From assembly GCF_014932895.1 (NCBI RefSeq), contig NZ_JACYOF010000002.1, forward strand, positions 62,001 to 126,000: DNA of 64,000 nt. The letters run 5' to 3'. The position numbers and the translations under genes were made by a program. Below the pieces are notes generated by a model. That model searched no databases and was not told where the DNA came from. It was given only the letters and a program-made list of their open reading frames with translations. This stretch comes from Bacillus thuringiensis (lineage in GTDB: Bacteria; Bacillota; Bacilli; Bacillales; Bacillaceae_G). Positions within the stretch are counted from its first letter, which is position 1, and the number at the start of each line of letters is the position of its first letter. Positions 41,495-49,610 of the stretch are shown in pieces.

Positions 41495-43900
41495 ATGAAA
41501 AAACGTTTAATTATGATCGGAAATGGTATGGCTGGTATACGCTGTATGGAAGAAATATTAAAACATGATAGTGATTCATATGAGATTACTATTTTTGGAG
41601 ATGAACCGCATCCAAACTACAATCGCATTATGCTCTCTCATGTTCTGCAAGGCAAAACAAATATGCAAGATATCATTATGAATGAATATAGTTGGTACGA
41701 GGAAAATGAAATCACTTTATATACAAACGAGAGAGTTCAAAGTATTGACCGAGAAGAAAAAGTCATTGTCACAGAAATGAATCGTACTCTTACATACGAC
41801 AAACTCATTATCGCAACAGGTTCAAGTGCTTTTATTTTGCCTATTGAAGGCTCTACCCTTCCTGGTGTGACAGGATTTCGAACAATTGAAGATACACAAT
41901 TTATGATAAACACTGCTAAAAATAAGAAAAAGGCCGTTGTCATCGGTGGTGGATTACTTGGTTTAGAAGCCGCAAGAGGCCTCATTGACTTAGGAATGGA
42001 CGTACATGTTGTTCATTTAATGCCGAGCTTAATGGAGCAACAACTAGATACCAAAGCAGCTTCTCTTCTGCGTGAAGATTTAGAAACGCAAGGAATGAAA
42101 TTTCTCATGGAAAAGAAAACCGTAAAGATTCTTGGTACAGACCATGTTGAGGGCATTCAATTTGAAGATGGTGAAGTTGTAGATTGTGATTTAATCGTAA
42201 TGGCTGTCGGAATACGCTCAAATACTCAAATAGCAAAAGATGCTGGTTTACTTGTAAATCGCGGTATCGTAGTCAATGACTATATGCTAACAAATGATGA
42301 ATCCATTTATGCAGTTGGAGAATGCGCAGAACATGATGGTATCGCCTATGGACTTGTTGCTCCTCTTTATGAACAAGGCGCAATATTAGCAAAACATATA
42401 ACGAATTTACAAACTGATGGATATACAGGCAGTATCGTCGGTACACAATTAAAAGTTGCAGGTTGTGATTTATTCTCTGCTGGCCAAATTTATGAAGATG
42501 ATCAAACGAAAGCTATATCAATCTTTGATGAATGTAAACGTTTCTATAAAAAAGTATTGATTCGTGACAATAAAGTCGTCGGTATCGTTTTATACGGCGA
42601 TACAGCTGATGGTACACGCCTCTTTAGCATGTTAAAGAAAGAAGAAGATATACAAGAATATACAGCAGCTTCCCTTCTTCACAAAGCTGGTGAAGAAAGT
42701 GAACTTAACGTTGCTACTATGAGTGCTGATGACACGATTTGCGGATGTAATGGTGTTACGAAAGGCACAATCGTTCATGCCATTTTAGAACAAGAATTAA
42801 CTACTTTTGAAGAAGTAAAAGGATGCACGAAAGCCGCAGGATCTTGTGGTAAATGTCGTCCACTTGTTGAACAAATTTTATCTCATACACTTGGAGATGC
42901 TTTTGATGCCTCAGCGCAATCTGCCGGTATGTGTGGATGTACAACTTTATCACGTGATGAAGTCGTAGCGGCAATTCATGAGAAAGGTTTAAAATCTCCA
43001 AAAGAAGTACGAAATGTACTTGGTTTTGCACATGAAGACGGCTGTTCGAAATGTCGTCCTGCTTTAAACTACTATTTACGTATGGCGATTCCAGAAGAAT
43101 ATGAAGATGATAAATCGTCCCGTTTCGTTAATGAAAGAATGAACGGTAACATCCAGCACGATGGTACATTCTCTGTTATTCCACGTATGTACGGAGGCGT
43201 TACAACAGCAGATGATTTAATGAAAATTGCTGAAGTTGCGAAAAAGTATGACGTCCCTCTTGTGAAAATTACAGGCGCGAGCCGAATCGGCTTATATGGT
43301 GTTAAGAAACAAGATTTACCAAACGTATGGGCTGACTTAAATATGACTTCTGGATATGCGTATTCAAAATCTCTTCGTAATGTAAAATCATGTGTTGGTT
43401 CTCGCTTCTGTCGTTTCGGTACGAAAGATTCATTAGGACTGGGTATGCTCCTGGAACAATCATTAGAAATGGTAGATACACCTCATAAAATGAAAATGGG
43501 TGTAACGGGTTGTCCACGTAACTGTGCGGAAGTACTTACAAAAGATTTTGGCGTCGTTTGTGTCGAAAATGGGTATCAACTATATATCGGTGGAAATGGT
43601 GGTACGGAAGTACGTGAAGCTGATTTTGTAATGATTGTCCCTACTGAAGACGATGTCCTTCGCATCGCAACAGCTTACATGCAGTATTATCGTGAAACTG
43701 GTATTTATGGGGAGCGTACTGCCTACTGGACAGAACGATTAGGCTTCGATCACATAAAAGAAATATTACAAAATACAAGTATGGTCACTATGCTAAATGA
43801 GCGTTTCCAAACAGCTCGTAGCACATATAAAGAAGCATGGGGACAAGCACTAGAAACGCAGTCATTAAAAGCGATGTATGAAATAGAGAATGTAAAATAA
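41495..43900 (+). CDS. nirB: Nitrite reductase (NADH) large subunit NirB
   Basis: An 801-residue cytoplasmic enzyme that reduces nitrite to ammonium with NADH. Residues 1-400 form an FAD/NAD(P)H module (MIGNGMAGIRC, VVIGGGLLGLEAARGL). Two BFD-like [2Fe-2S] regions follow (ICGCNGVTKG with SCGKCRP; CGCTTLS with CSKCRP). The C-terminal sirohaem/[4Fe-4S] domain has SCVGSRFCRFG and GCPRNCAE, giving the four cluster cysteines. I use the ATG at 41495, 8 bases after AGGGG; an ATG at 41489 is too close to it. NirD follows 15 bases later. An FNR promoter precedes it. Confidence 0.95.
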   Translation: MKKRLIMIGNGMAGIRCMEEILKHDSDSYEITIFGDEPHPNYNRIMLSHVLQGKTNMQDIIMNEYSWYEENEITLYTNERVQSIDREEKVIVTEMNRTLTYDKLIIATGSSAFILPIEGSTLPGVTGFRTIEDTQFMINTAKNKKKAVVIGGGLLGLEAARGLIDLGMDVHVVHLMPSLMEQQLDTKAASLLREDLETQGMKFLMEKKTVKILGTDHVEGIQFEDGEVVDCDLIVMAVGIRSNTQIAKDAGLLVNRGIVVNDYMLTNDESIYAVGECAEHDGIAYGLVAPLYEQGAILAKHITNLQTDGYTGSIVGTQLKVAGCDLFSAGQIYEDDQTKAISIFDECKRFYKKVLIRDNKVVGIVLYGDTADGTRLFSMLKKEEDIQEYTAASLLHKAGEESELNVATMSADDTICGCNGVTKGTIVHAILEQELTTFEEVKGCTKAAGSCGKCRPLVEQILSHTLGDAFDASAQSAGMCGCTTLSRDEVVAAIHEKGLKSPKEVRNVLGFAHEDGCSKCRPALNYYLRMAIPEEYEDDKSSRFVNERMNGNIQHDGTFSVIPRMYGGVTTADDLMKIAEVAKKYDVPLVKITGASRIGLYGVKKQDLPNVWADLNMTSGYAYSKSLRNVKSCVGSRFCRFGTKDSLGLGMLLEQSLEMVDTPHKMKMGVTGCPRNCAEVLTKDFGVVCVENGYQLYIGGNGGTEVREADFVMIVPTEDDVLRIATAYMQYYRETGIYGERTAYWTERLGFDHIKEILQNTSMVTMLNERFQTARSTYKEAWGQALETQSLKAMYEIENVK

Positions 43901-43915
43901 GGAGCCGTGATCCAT

Positions 43916-44233
43916 ATGGTACAAACGAAAGAAAAAATAAAAGTTATGCGTGCAGAAGACCTTCCTATTCAAATTGGTAAAGAGGTTCAAATCAAGGATA
44001 TGTCTATCGCTCTATTTCGTCTTTCAAATAGCGATATTCGAGCTGTAGAAAATCGTTGTCCTCATAAAAATGGGCCATTAGCAGAAGGAATTGTATCTGG
44101 TGAATTCGTCTTTTGTCCGCTACATGATTGGAAAATTTCATTACTAACAGGTGAAGTGCAAAAACCTGATGATGGCTGTATTCAAACGTACGAAGTAGAA
44201 GTAATTGACGGAGATATTTATCTATACATGTAA
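43916..44233 (+). CDS. nirD: Nitrite reductase (NADH) small subunit NirD
   Basis: A 105-residue Rieske-type protein. NRCPHKNGPLAEG and FCPLHDWKISLLTG give the CxH...CxxH pattern, so unlike enterobacterial NirD this version can bind a [2Fe-2S] cluster. It partners NirB. The ATG at 43916 is preceded by AAGGAG at 11 bases; the GTG at 43907 is too close to that site. It is the last gene before a strong terminator, with the sirohaem genes beyond. Confidence 0.92.
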   Translation: MVQTKEKIKVMRAEDLPIQIGKEVQIKDMSIALFRLSNSDIRAVENRCPHKNGPLAEGIVSGEFVFCPLHDWKISLLTGEVQKPDDGCIQTYEVEVIDGDIYLYM

Positions 44234-44236
44234 TTT

Positions 44237-44268
44237 ATAAAAGGAAGCCTCCACTGGCTTCCTTTTAA
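44237..44268 (+). terminator. Terminator between nirD and cobA
   Basis: AAAAGGAAGCC and GGCTTCCTTTT (44239-44249 and 44256-44266) form a perfect stem. The sirohaem genes are therefore reached by read-through or a weak promoter of their own. Confidence 0.85.
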
Positions 44269-44291
44269 ATAAAAATAGACGAGGTGCGAAT

Positions 44292-45716
44292 ATGAACGGA
44301 TATGTATATTTAGTTGGTGCAGGACCAGGTGATGAAGGGCTTATTACAAAAAAGGCGGTAGAGTGCTTAAAGCGTGCAGATATCGTCTTATATGACCGCT
44401 TATTAAATCCTACCTTTCTTAATTATACAAAAGAAACATGTGAGCTTATTTATTGCGGAAAAATGCCAAAGAATCATACTATGCGACAAGAAATGATTAA
44501 CGCCCACCTCCTTCAATTTGCGAAAGAAGGAAAAACCGTTGTCCGCTTAAAAGGCGGAGATCCCTCTATTTTTGGTCGTGTTGGTGAAGAAGCAGAAACT
44601 TTAGCATCTGCGAACATTCCATATGAAATTGTACCAGGTATTACATCTAGCATCGCCGCTAGTAGCTATGCGGGTATCCCCCTCACCCATCGTAACTATA
44701 GTAATAGCGTTACCTTACTAACTGGACATGCAAAAGGTCCTTTAGCCGATCATGGAAAATATAATTCATCCCACAATAGCGACACGATCGCCTACTACAT
44801 GGGTATAAAAAACTTACCTACCATTTGTGAAAACCTACTACAAGCAGGAAAAAAAGAAGATACGCCAGTAGCAGTTATTGAATGGGGTACAACTGGCCAA
44901 CAGCGCGTTGTCACAGGGACACTTTCAACCATTGTTCCTATCGTCAAAAACGAAAATATTTCTAACCCTTCTATGACAATTGTTGGTGATGTTGTTACTT
45001 TGCGAAATCAAATCGCTTGGAAAGAACGTAAACCATTGCATGGCAAGAAAGTTTTATTTGCATCTGCAACAAATAAAAAAAGCCCAATAAAACAACTATT
45101 ACAAGAATCCGGTGCAGAAATATATCAAATTCCAAATTTCAAAAAGAAAGAATATACATTAACCTCTGAAAAAATCGATGAGATTTTTAGCGTTGATCGC
45201 CTTTTATTTTGTTCCGCTGAAAGTGTAGAAATCTTAATGCGATCATGCAGTAAATATCATAAAGATATTCGTACCTTACAAGCAGAACTTCAATATATGA
45301 ACCTTTCTGTTCAAGAAAAGCTTATGCAATATGGATTATTAAGTAATCCTGCACAGTTTTCTTCTCATTCTACTATTTATTTAGGTCGAAACATTAATCG
45401 CATTGCTTTCATTCAAGAAAAAATTGGCGCTGGTTCTTATACGATGACTCATGAGTACACAATTGATCATCGCTTCGATGAAATTCATTCTCGTATGCTA
45501 TCTGAATTCTCATGGGACAGCATTGTATTTGAAGGTCGTGCTTCTATTGATACGTTTCTAGCAGAAATAAAACGCCTTGGCTTTGTCGATATTCTTACTC
45601 TCCCATTCTCGTATACCGATGTTCCAACTTTACACTATGCAAATAAAGTCGGGTTTCATAACGTAGATCATCAATTACAAGAAATTATTATGAAGAAAGA
45701 CATGGTGAGACAATGA
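44292..45716 (+). CDS. cobA: Uroporphyrinogen-III C-methyltransferase fused to HemD-like domain
   Basis: A 474-residue fusion. Residues 1-240 are a SUMT domain: VYLVGAGPGDEGLIT, VRLKGGDPSIFGRVGEE and VPGITSSIAASSYAGIPLTHR bind SAM and the tetrapyrrole. It makes precorrin-2 from uroporphyrinogen III, the first step to sirohaem. Residues about 250-474 resemble a diverged uroporphyrinogen-III synthase (HemD) fold: GKKVLFASATNKKSPIKQLL, VDRLLFCSAES, and a late FSWDSIVFEGRASIDTFL. The ATG at 44292 follows GAGGTG. It overlaps sirB by 4 bases. The product is needed by NirB. Confidence 0.9.
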   Translation: MNGYVYLVGAGPGDEGLITKKAVECLKRADIVLYDRLLNPTFLNYTKETCELIYCGKMPKNHTMRQEMINAHLLQFAKEGKTVVRLKGGDPSIFGRVGEEAETLASANIPYEIVPGITSSIAASSYAGIPLTHRNYSNSVTLLTGHAKGPLADHGKYNSSHNSDTIAYYMGIKNLPTICENLLQAGKKEDTPVAVIEWGTTGQQRVVTGTLSTIVPIVKNENISNPSMTIVGDVVTLRNQIAWKERKPLHGKKVLFASATNKKSPIKQLLQESGAEIYQIPNFKKKEYTLTSEKIDEIFSVDRLLFCSAESVEILMRSCSKYHKDIRTLQAELQYMNLSVQEKLMQYGLLSNPAQFSSHSTIYLGRNINRIAFIQEKIGAGSYTMTHEYTIDHRFDEIHSRMLSEFSWDSIVFEGRASIDTFLAEIKRLGFVDILTLPFSYTDVPTLHYANKVGFHNVDHQLQEIIMKKDMVRQ

Positions 45717-46423
45717 AAGGAATCGTATATGTTGGACACGGTAGCCGACTACAAGAAGGTAATGAACAATTCATTCACTTTATTCAATCTGTTATGAAAG
45801 AACGTAACGAACGGATTCAAAAAATAGCTTTTCTAGAACTAACAACACCTACCATTTCGGATGCAGTTACTGAAGCAATACTAGAGGGAACAACTGAAAT
45901 AATGATTGTACCTGTTTTATTATTTGCGGCAGTTCACTATAAACGTGATATTCCTTTTGAGATAGAGCAACTGAAAAAGAAATATCCACATATAACATTT
46001 TCAGTTGCACCACCTTTTAGTACGCATCCACATATGGTGGAACTTGTAGTGAAAAGAATACGTGAAACTATGCCAACACAAGGTAGTAGCGTTTTACTCG
46101 TAGGACGAGGTAGCAGTGATCCTCAGCCTATTTATGAATTACAACAAATCGGAGCAGCCGTCGAACGAAAACTCGGTATGCCAGTATCGTGCTCCTTTTT
46201 AACGAAAGGAACACCCTCTTTTACTGCTGAGCTCAAGACTATAACATCGACTGCGTCCCATGTATATGTCATGCCGTACCTTCTCTTTACCGGATTATTA
46301 CTTCAAAAAATTAAATTGCATACAAAAAAATATGATCACGTTACAACTTGCAATTGCCTTCAGTTTGATACATATATGAAATTAACATTATTAGAACGAA
46401 TGGAGGAATCTGTGTATGTATAA
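45713..46423 (+). CDS. sirB: Sirohydrochlorin ferrochelatase SirB
   Basis: A 236-residue CbiX-type chelatase with two half-domains. GIVYVGHGSRLQ gives the first metal-binding His, and VPVLLFAAVHYKRDIP the second. The second half repeats the fold with LLVGRGSSDP. It inserts Fe2+ into sirohydrochlorin, the last step of sirohaem synthesis. ATG overlaps the cobA stop (ATGA) and the gene overlaps sirC by 8 bases, so the three are coupled. Confidence 0.9.
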   Translation: MKGIVYVGHGSRLQEGNEQFIHFIQSVMKERNERIQKIAFLELTTPTISDAVTEAILEGTTEIMIVPVLLFAAVHYKRDIPFEIEQLKKKYPHITFSVAPPFSTHPHMVELVVKRIRETMPTQGSSVLLVGRGSSDPQPIYELQQIGAAVERKLGMPVSCSFLTKGTPSFTAELKTITSTASHVYVMPYLLFTGLLLQKIKLHTKKYDHVTTCNCLQFDTYMKLTLLERMEESVYV

Positions 46424-46889
46424 CATGTACCCTCTTATGTTTAATCTACATAATAAAGTGGTCGTTATCATTGGTGGGGGTAAAATTGCATATCGAAAAG
46501 CGTCTGGATTAAAAGATACAGGCGCTTTTGTCACCGTTATCAGCCCAGAAATTTGCGAGGAAATGAAGGAACTTCCTTATATTACTTGGAAGCAAAAAGC
46601 TTTTACTAATGATGATATTAAAGATGCTCATCTTATTTATGCAGCTACAAATCAACATGCTGTAAATATGATGGTCAAACAGGCCGCACATGATTTCCAG
46701 TGGGTGAACGTTGTAAGTGATGGTACAGCATCATCTTTTCACACACCTGGCGTCATTCGAAATGATGAATATGTTGTCACTCTTTCAACTTCAGGTAAGG
46801 ATCCATCGTTTACGAAGCGTATGAAACAAGAATTAACTTCTATCCTTCCTAAACTTATAAAAAGACTTTCTCGTACTCACAAATTGTAA
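46416..46889 (+). CDS. sirC: Precorrin-2 dehydrogenase SirC
   Basis: A 157-residue protein with an N-terminal Rossmann motif (KVVVIIGGGKIAYRKASGL) and the conserved VNVVSDGTASSFHTPGVI segment. It oxidises precorrin-2 to sirohydrochlorin with NAD+. It is the short monofunctional form: no chelatase or methyltransferase domain is attached, those activities being supplied by SirB and CobA in the same operon. GGAGG lies upstream of the ATG at 46416. Confidence 0.9.
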   Translation: MYNMYPLMFNLHNKVVVIIGGGKIAYRKASGLKDTGAFVTVISPEICEEMKELPYITWKQKAFTNDDIKDAHLIYAATNQHAVNMMVKQAAHDFQWVNVVSDGTASSFHTPGVIRNDEYVVTLSTSGKDPSFTKRMKQELTSILPKLIKRLSRTHKL

Positions 46890-46921
46890 TCTATCACTTA
46901 GCTAAAATAGTAATTAACTTT

Positions 46922-46954
46922 GGACAAACGTTTTTTAGAGGCGTTTGTTCTTTT
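46922..46954 (+). terminator. Probable terminator of the sirohaem operon
   Basis: ACAAACG (46924-46930) and CGTTTGT (46942-46948) form a stem with an 11-base loop, then TCTTTT. Confidence 0.6.
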
Positions 46955-47057
46955 GGTTTTAGTTTCGTTTTTTAGGCTCAGACAAGCAATTGGACAAGAA
47001 TCTGTGAAGAAAAATAACTGTGTTGGAAGCCTGTAAACAACGGAAACAATTAAGGAG

Positions 47058-47088
47058 ATAAAAAAACAGTTGCTTGAGGGCAACTGCT
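47058..47088 (-). terminator. Terminator of the SpoIIAA-like gene
   Basis: CAGTTGC and GCAACTG (47067-47073 and 47080-47086) with a 6-base loop, followed on the minus strand by seven T. Confidence 0.8.
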
Positions 47089-47100
47089 TCAATACAGGTT

Positions 47101-47478
47101 TTATATTGGATATTCATTCAACCAAATTAGTGTTTGTTCATAATCATCAAAAAATTCCACAGATTCTTTTGTATTGGATTGTTGTAAATAATTCAGTATC
47201 TCCCCTTCTTCAAGGAGAAATGCAATTGCCTTACTATGATTCAAAATGGTTTCATTGAAGAACTTATCTTTCCATACTTTTTGAACAGAAAAATGATTTG
47301 GCTTGTATCCTTTTCTATCTACCAATAATTTGTATTTCCGCCCCTCGGAAATAAATTGCTGACAAACCTGCTCAAAGCCATTAAACCATTCATACACATC
47401 ATCTGTTTTAATCTGACCAATTAGATGGGTAACAATCATATCTCCTGAAACTATTGTGCTGATATTCTTTTTACTCAA
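47101..47478 (-). CDS. Small protein, possibly STAS/SpoIIAA-like
   Basis: A 125-residue protein. Alternating strands and helices (TIVSGDMIVTHLIGQIKTDD, KYKLLVDRKGY, SKAIAFLL, FFDDYEQTLIWL) suggest a STAS or SpoIIAA-like fold, but I cannot confirm it. The best start is the TTG at 47478, 11 bases after GGGAG; in-frame ATGs further up lack a ribosome site. It sits alone between the sirohaem operon and narK and has its own terminator. No link with nitrate metabolism is evident. Confidence 0.5.
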   Translation of the reverse strand: MSKKNISTIVSGDMIVTHLIGQIKTDDVYEWFNGFEQVCQQFISEGRKYKLLVDRKGYKPNHFSVQKVWKDKFFNETILNHSKAIAFLLEEGEILNYLQQSNTKESVEFFDDYEQTLIWLNEYPI

Positions 47479-47577
47479 CTTGGAATCATCTCCCTTAGCT
47501 ACAATTATGCGTAAAAATCTCATTAAATCAATAAGTATAAAATTCTTATGTAACAAAACAATTCATTCTCTTTTATT

Positions 47578-47612
47578 CAAAAAAGGATGCCTCTACTAGA
47601 CATCCTTTTTTC
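47578..47612 (-). terminator. Terminator of narK
   Basis: AAAAGGATG and CATCCTTTT arms surround a 14-base interior (47579-47610), with A and T runs on both sides. Confidence 0.8.
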
Positions 47613-47615
47613 TTA

Positions 47616-48785
47616 TTAATTATTCTTTAACATCACTAACAGCTTCTCTTGGCTATACATCCACACTGTAATGATTAAACAAGCAAGTGCGACTTCTGAT
47701 AATGCCATAAATCCAATTGCATAATGACCTGTTAGTTGGAATAGTAATGTTAAAATTAGCGGCGGGAAGAATCCTCCTAGTCCGCCTAAAGCTGAAACGA
47801 GTCCATTTACAATACCAGCTTGTTCAGAGAAGTACATTGGAACAAGTTTAAAGATTGTACCATTTCCAATACCTGCACAAAATGCGACTAGTAAACAACC
47901 AAATGTATACACGTTCATACTAGGCATAAATGATAAAATAATACCTGAAAGTGTTAAACCGATAAATACGAAGATTAATATTTTAAATGGATTGAATTTA
48001 TCACCGAGCCAACCGCCAATCGGGCGCATGATTGTTGCTAATACGATGAATCCTGCAGTTCGCATACCGGCATCTACTTTCTCTAAACCGAAGTGAGATA
48101 CTAAAAAGTTTGGTAAGTATACGGTAAATGCGACAAATGATCCGAATGTTAAAAAGTAAAAGATACATAGAAACCAAAGTTTTTCATTTTTATATACACC
48201 TTTTATTTGTTCCATTAATGGTGTATTCACCTTTTTCTCCTTACGATCACCTAATAAAAAGTTCATAAGTGCAAATGCTGCAAGTAAAACTAAATAACAT
48301 TGTACTGTCGTTCTCCAGCCAACTGAAGTTGCAATGACAGGTGCTAAAAACGAAGTAATTGCTGTTCCGGCGTTACCGACACCGTAAATACCATTTACAA
48401 AACCATGGCTCTCTTTTGGAAAGTATTTTGGTAAAGAAGTTACCCCTACTGAGAATATGGCTCCACCAATCCCTACAAATAATCCACCAATAATTAAATC
48501 CATCATAGAATTGGCAACACTAATATAAAAAACAGGGAATAATAATAAAATAAAACTAATAAAAAATAATTTTCTTGCTCCGTAACGATTCGTCCAATAA
48601 CCAATTGGAATGCGAAGAATAGAGCCCAAAATAACAGGTACTGCTGTGACCATAGAAATTTGTCCCGCAGTTAATGGAATATCCGCTTTAATATAAGGCA
48701 TTAATGATGATAAAATGACCCATACCATAAAACCGATAACTAGATTAGAAGTTTGTAGACTTAATTGAAAATTAGGACTTTTCAT
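47616..48785 (-). CDS. narK: Nitrate/nitrite transporter NarK (MFS)
   Basis: A 389-residue protein with 12 membrane segments and MFS landmarks (GYWTNRYGARK between segments 2 and 3; GGWLGDKFNP in the second half). The Gly-rich nitrate signatures GIGGAIFSVGVTSLPKYFPK and GNGTIFKLVPMYFSEQAGIVNG are typical of NarK/NasA. It moves nitrate in and nitrite out during nitrate respiration. The ATG at 48785 follows GGAGGG. A CTATG-TATG-CATAG palindrome (48797-48810) lies just before that site. It follows moaD on the same strand, separated by a hairpin without a T run, so part of its message may come from the moa operon. Confidence 0.92.
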   Translation of the reverse strand: MKSPNFQLSLQTSNLVIGFMVWVILSSLMPYIKADIPLTAGQISMVTAVPVILGSILRIPIGYWTNRYGARKLFFISFILLLFPVFYISVANSMMDLIIGGLFVGIGGAIFSVGVTSLPKYFPKESHGFVNGIYGVGNAGTAITSFLAPVIATSVGWRTTVQCYLVLLAAFALMNFLLGDRKEKKVNTPLMEQIKGVYKNEKLWFLCIFYFLTFGSFVAFTVYLPNFLVSHFGLEKVDAGMRTAGFIVLATIMRPIGGWLGDKFNPFKILIFVFIGLTLSGIILSFMPSMNVYTFGCLLVAFCAGIGNGTIFKLVPMYFSEQAGIVNGLVSALGGLGGFFPPLILTLLFQLTGHYAIGFMALSEVALACLIITVWMYSQEKLLVMLKNN

Positions 48786-48825
48786 CCTGTTCCCTCCTAT
48801 GTATGCATAGTTATATTCATTCTCT

Positions 48826-48859
48826 CCAGCCTAATCACGTCCTAACATGATTAGGCTGA
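48826..48859 (-). promoter_or_regulatory. Hairpin between moaD and narK
   Basis: AGCCTAATCA (48828-48837) pairs with TGATTAGGCT (48848-48857). No T run follows on the minus strand, so it may be a processing or attenuating structure rather than a full terminator. Confidence 0.5.
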
Positions 48860-48865
48860 AAAGAA

Positions 48866-49099
48866 TCAACCACCACTTACTGGCGGAATCATCGCTACAA
48901 TATCGCCAGTTTGAATGATGTCATCCTCGTTTGCATACTCTTCATTTATGGCGACCATAATCTCGTTTGAAATTGCTACGTTGTAGTTCTTAGTCAGTAC
49001 TTCCTTTAATTTCGCAACCGTAATATTTTCACAATCTATATGCAAAGCTGGCTTACTTACTTCTTCTTGCAAATGCGCAAATAATAGTACTTCAATCAT
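48866..49099 (-). CDS. moaD: Molybdopterin synthase small subunit MoaD
   Basis: A 77-residue ubiquitin-like protein ending PPVSGG, the C-terminal Gly-Gly that is thiocarboxylated. With MoaE it converts cyclic pyranopterin monophosphate to molybdopterin. Its ATG overlaps the moaE stop by 4 bases. Confidence 0.92.
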   Translation of the reverse strand: MIEVLLFAHLQEEVSKPALHIDCENITVAKLKEVLTKNYNVAISNEIMVAINEEYANEDDIIQTGDIVAMIPPVSGG

Positions 49100-49566
49100 G
49101 TTCTCATCTCCTTACTAGGCTCGCCATTTACATATGCTATTTTCTCTAACTGATCACCTATCCACGACTCACCATCTTCCCAAAACTCTTTCTTCCAAAT
49201 TGGCACCATTTGCTTTATACGCTCCATAATATATTCATTTGCCTCATAGGCCGCTTTCCGATGTGGTGTAGAAACAGCGACAACAACCGCAAGATCAGAA
49301 ATTTGTAACGTACCAATACGATGTGTAATTGCTACATATGTTCCAGGCCATTTCTCTCCTATTTCGGTACCAATCTTCTCAAGTTGTTTTTCCGCCATCG
49401 TTTTATAAGCAACATACTCTAAATATATTGTGCGACGTCCTTTCGTAAATTCTCTGACAGTACCAATAAAAATAGTAACCGCACCACACTCACGCCGAAT
49501 TACTTTGCTAGTAACACTTTCAATTGAAATAGGTGTATCAATTACTTCATAATACGTATGTGTCAT
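49096..49566 (-). CDS. moaE: Molybdopterin synthase catalytic subunit MoaE
   Basis: A 156-residue MoaE. The conserved stretches GAVTIFIGTVREFTKGR, LEYVAYKTMAEKQLE, HRIGTLQISDLAVVVAVSTP (with HRKAAYEA) and VPIWKKEFWEDG include the catalytic Lys in KKE. It dimerises and binds the MoaD tail. It is translationally coupled to moaD, and moeA lies 44 bases upstream in the same operon. The ATG at 49566 follows AAGAGGTG. Confidence 0.95.
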   Translation of the reverse strand: MTHTYYEVIDTPISIESVTSKVIRRECGAVTIFIGTVREFTKGRRTIYLEYVAYKTMAEKQLEKIGTEIGEKWPGTYVAITHRIGTLQISDLAVVVAVSTPHRKAAYEANEYIMERIKQMVPIWKKEFWEDGESWIGDQLEKIAYVNGEPSKEMRT

Positions 49567-49610
49567 TTTGCACCTCTTATCTTTGTATAAGTTAGCAACC
49601 TATTTTTCTA

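Noticed and set aside
41386-41568. A 60-codon frame across the nirB promoter
   Set aside because: It overlaps the FNR box and the nirB start in another frame and has no ribosome site.
46898-47092. A 64-codon minus-strand frame between sirC and the SpoIIAA-like gene
   Set aside because: It covers terminator hairpins, has no ribosome site and a low-complexity translation.
48826-48859. Full terminator between moaD and narK
   Set aside because: The stem is good but no T run follows on the transcribed strand, so I list it only as a hairpin.
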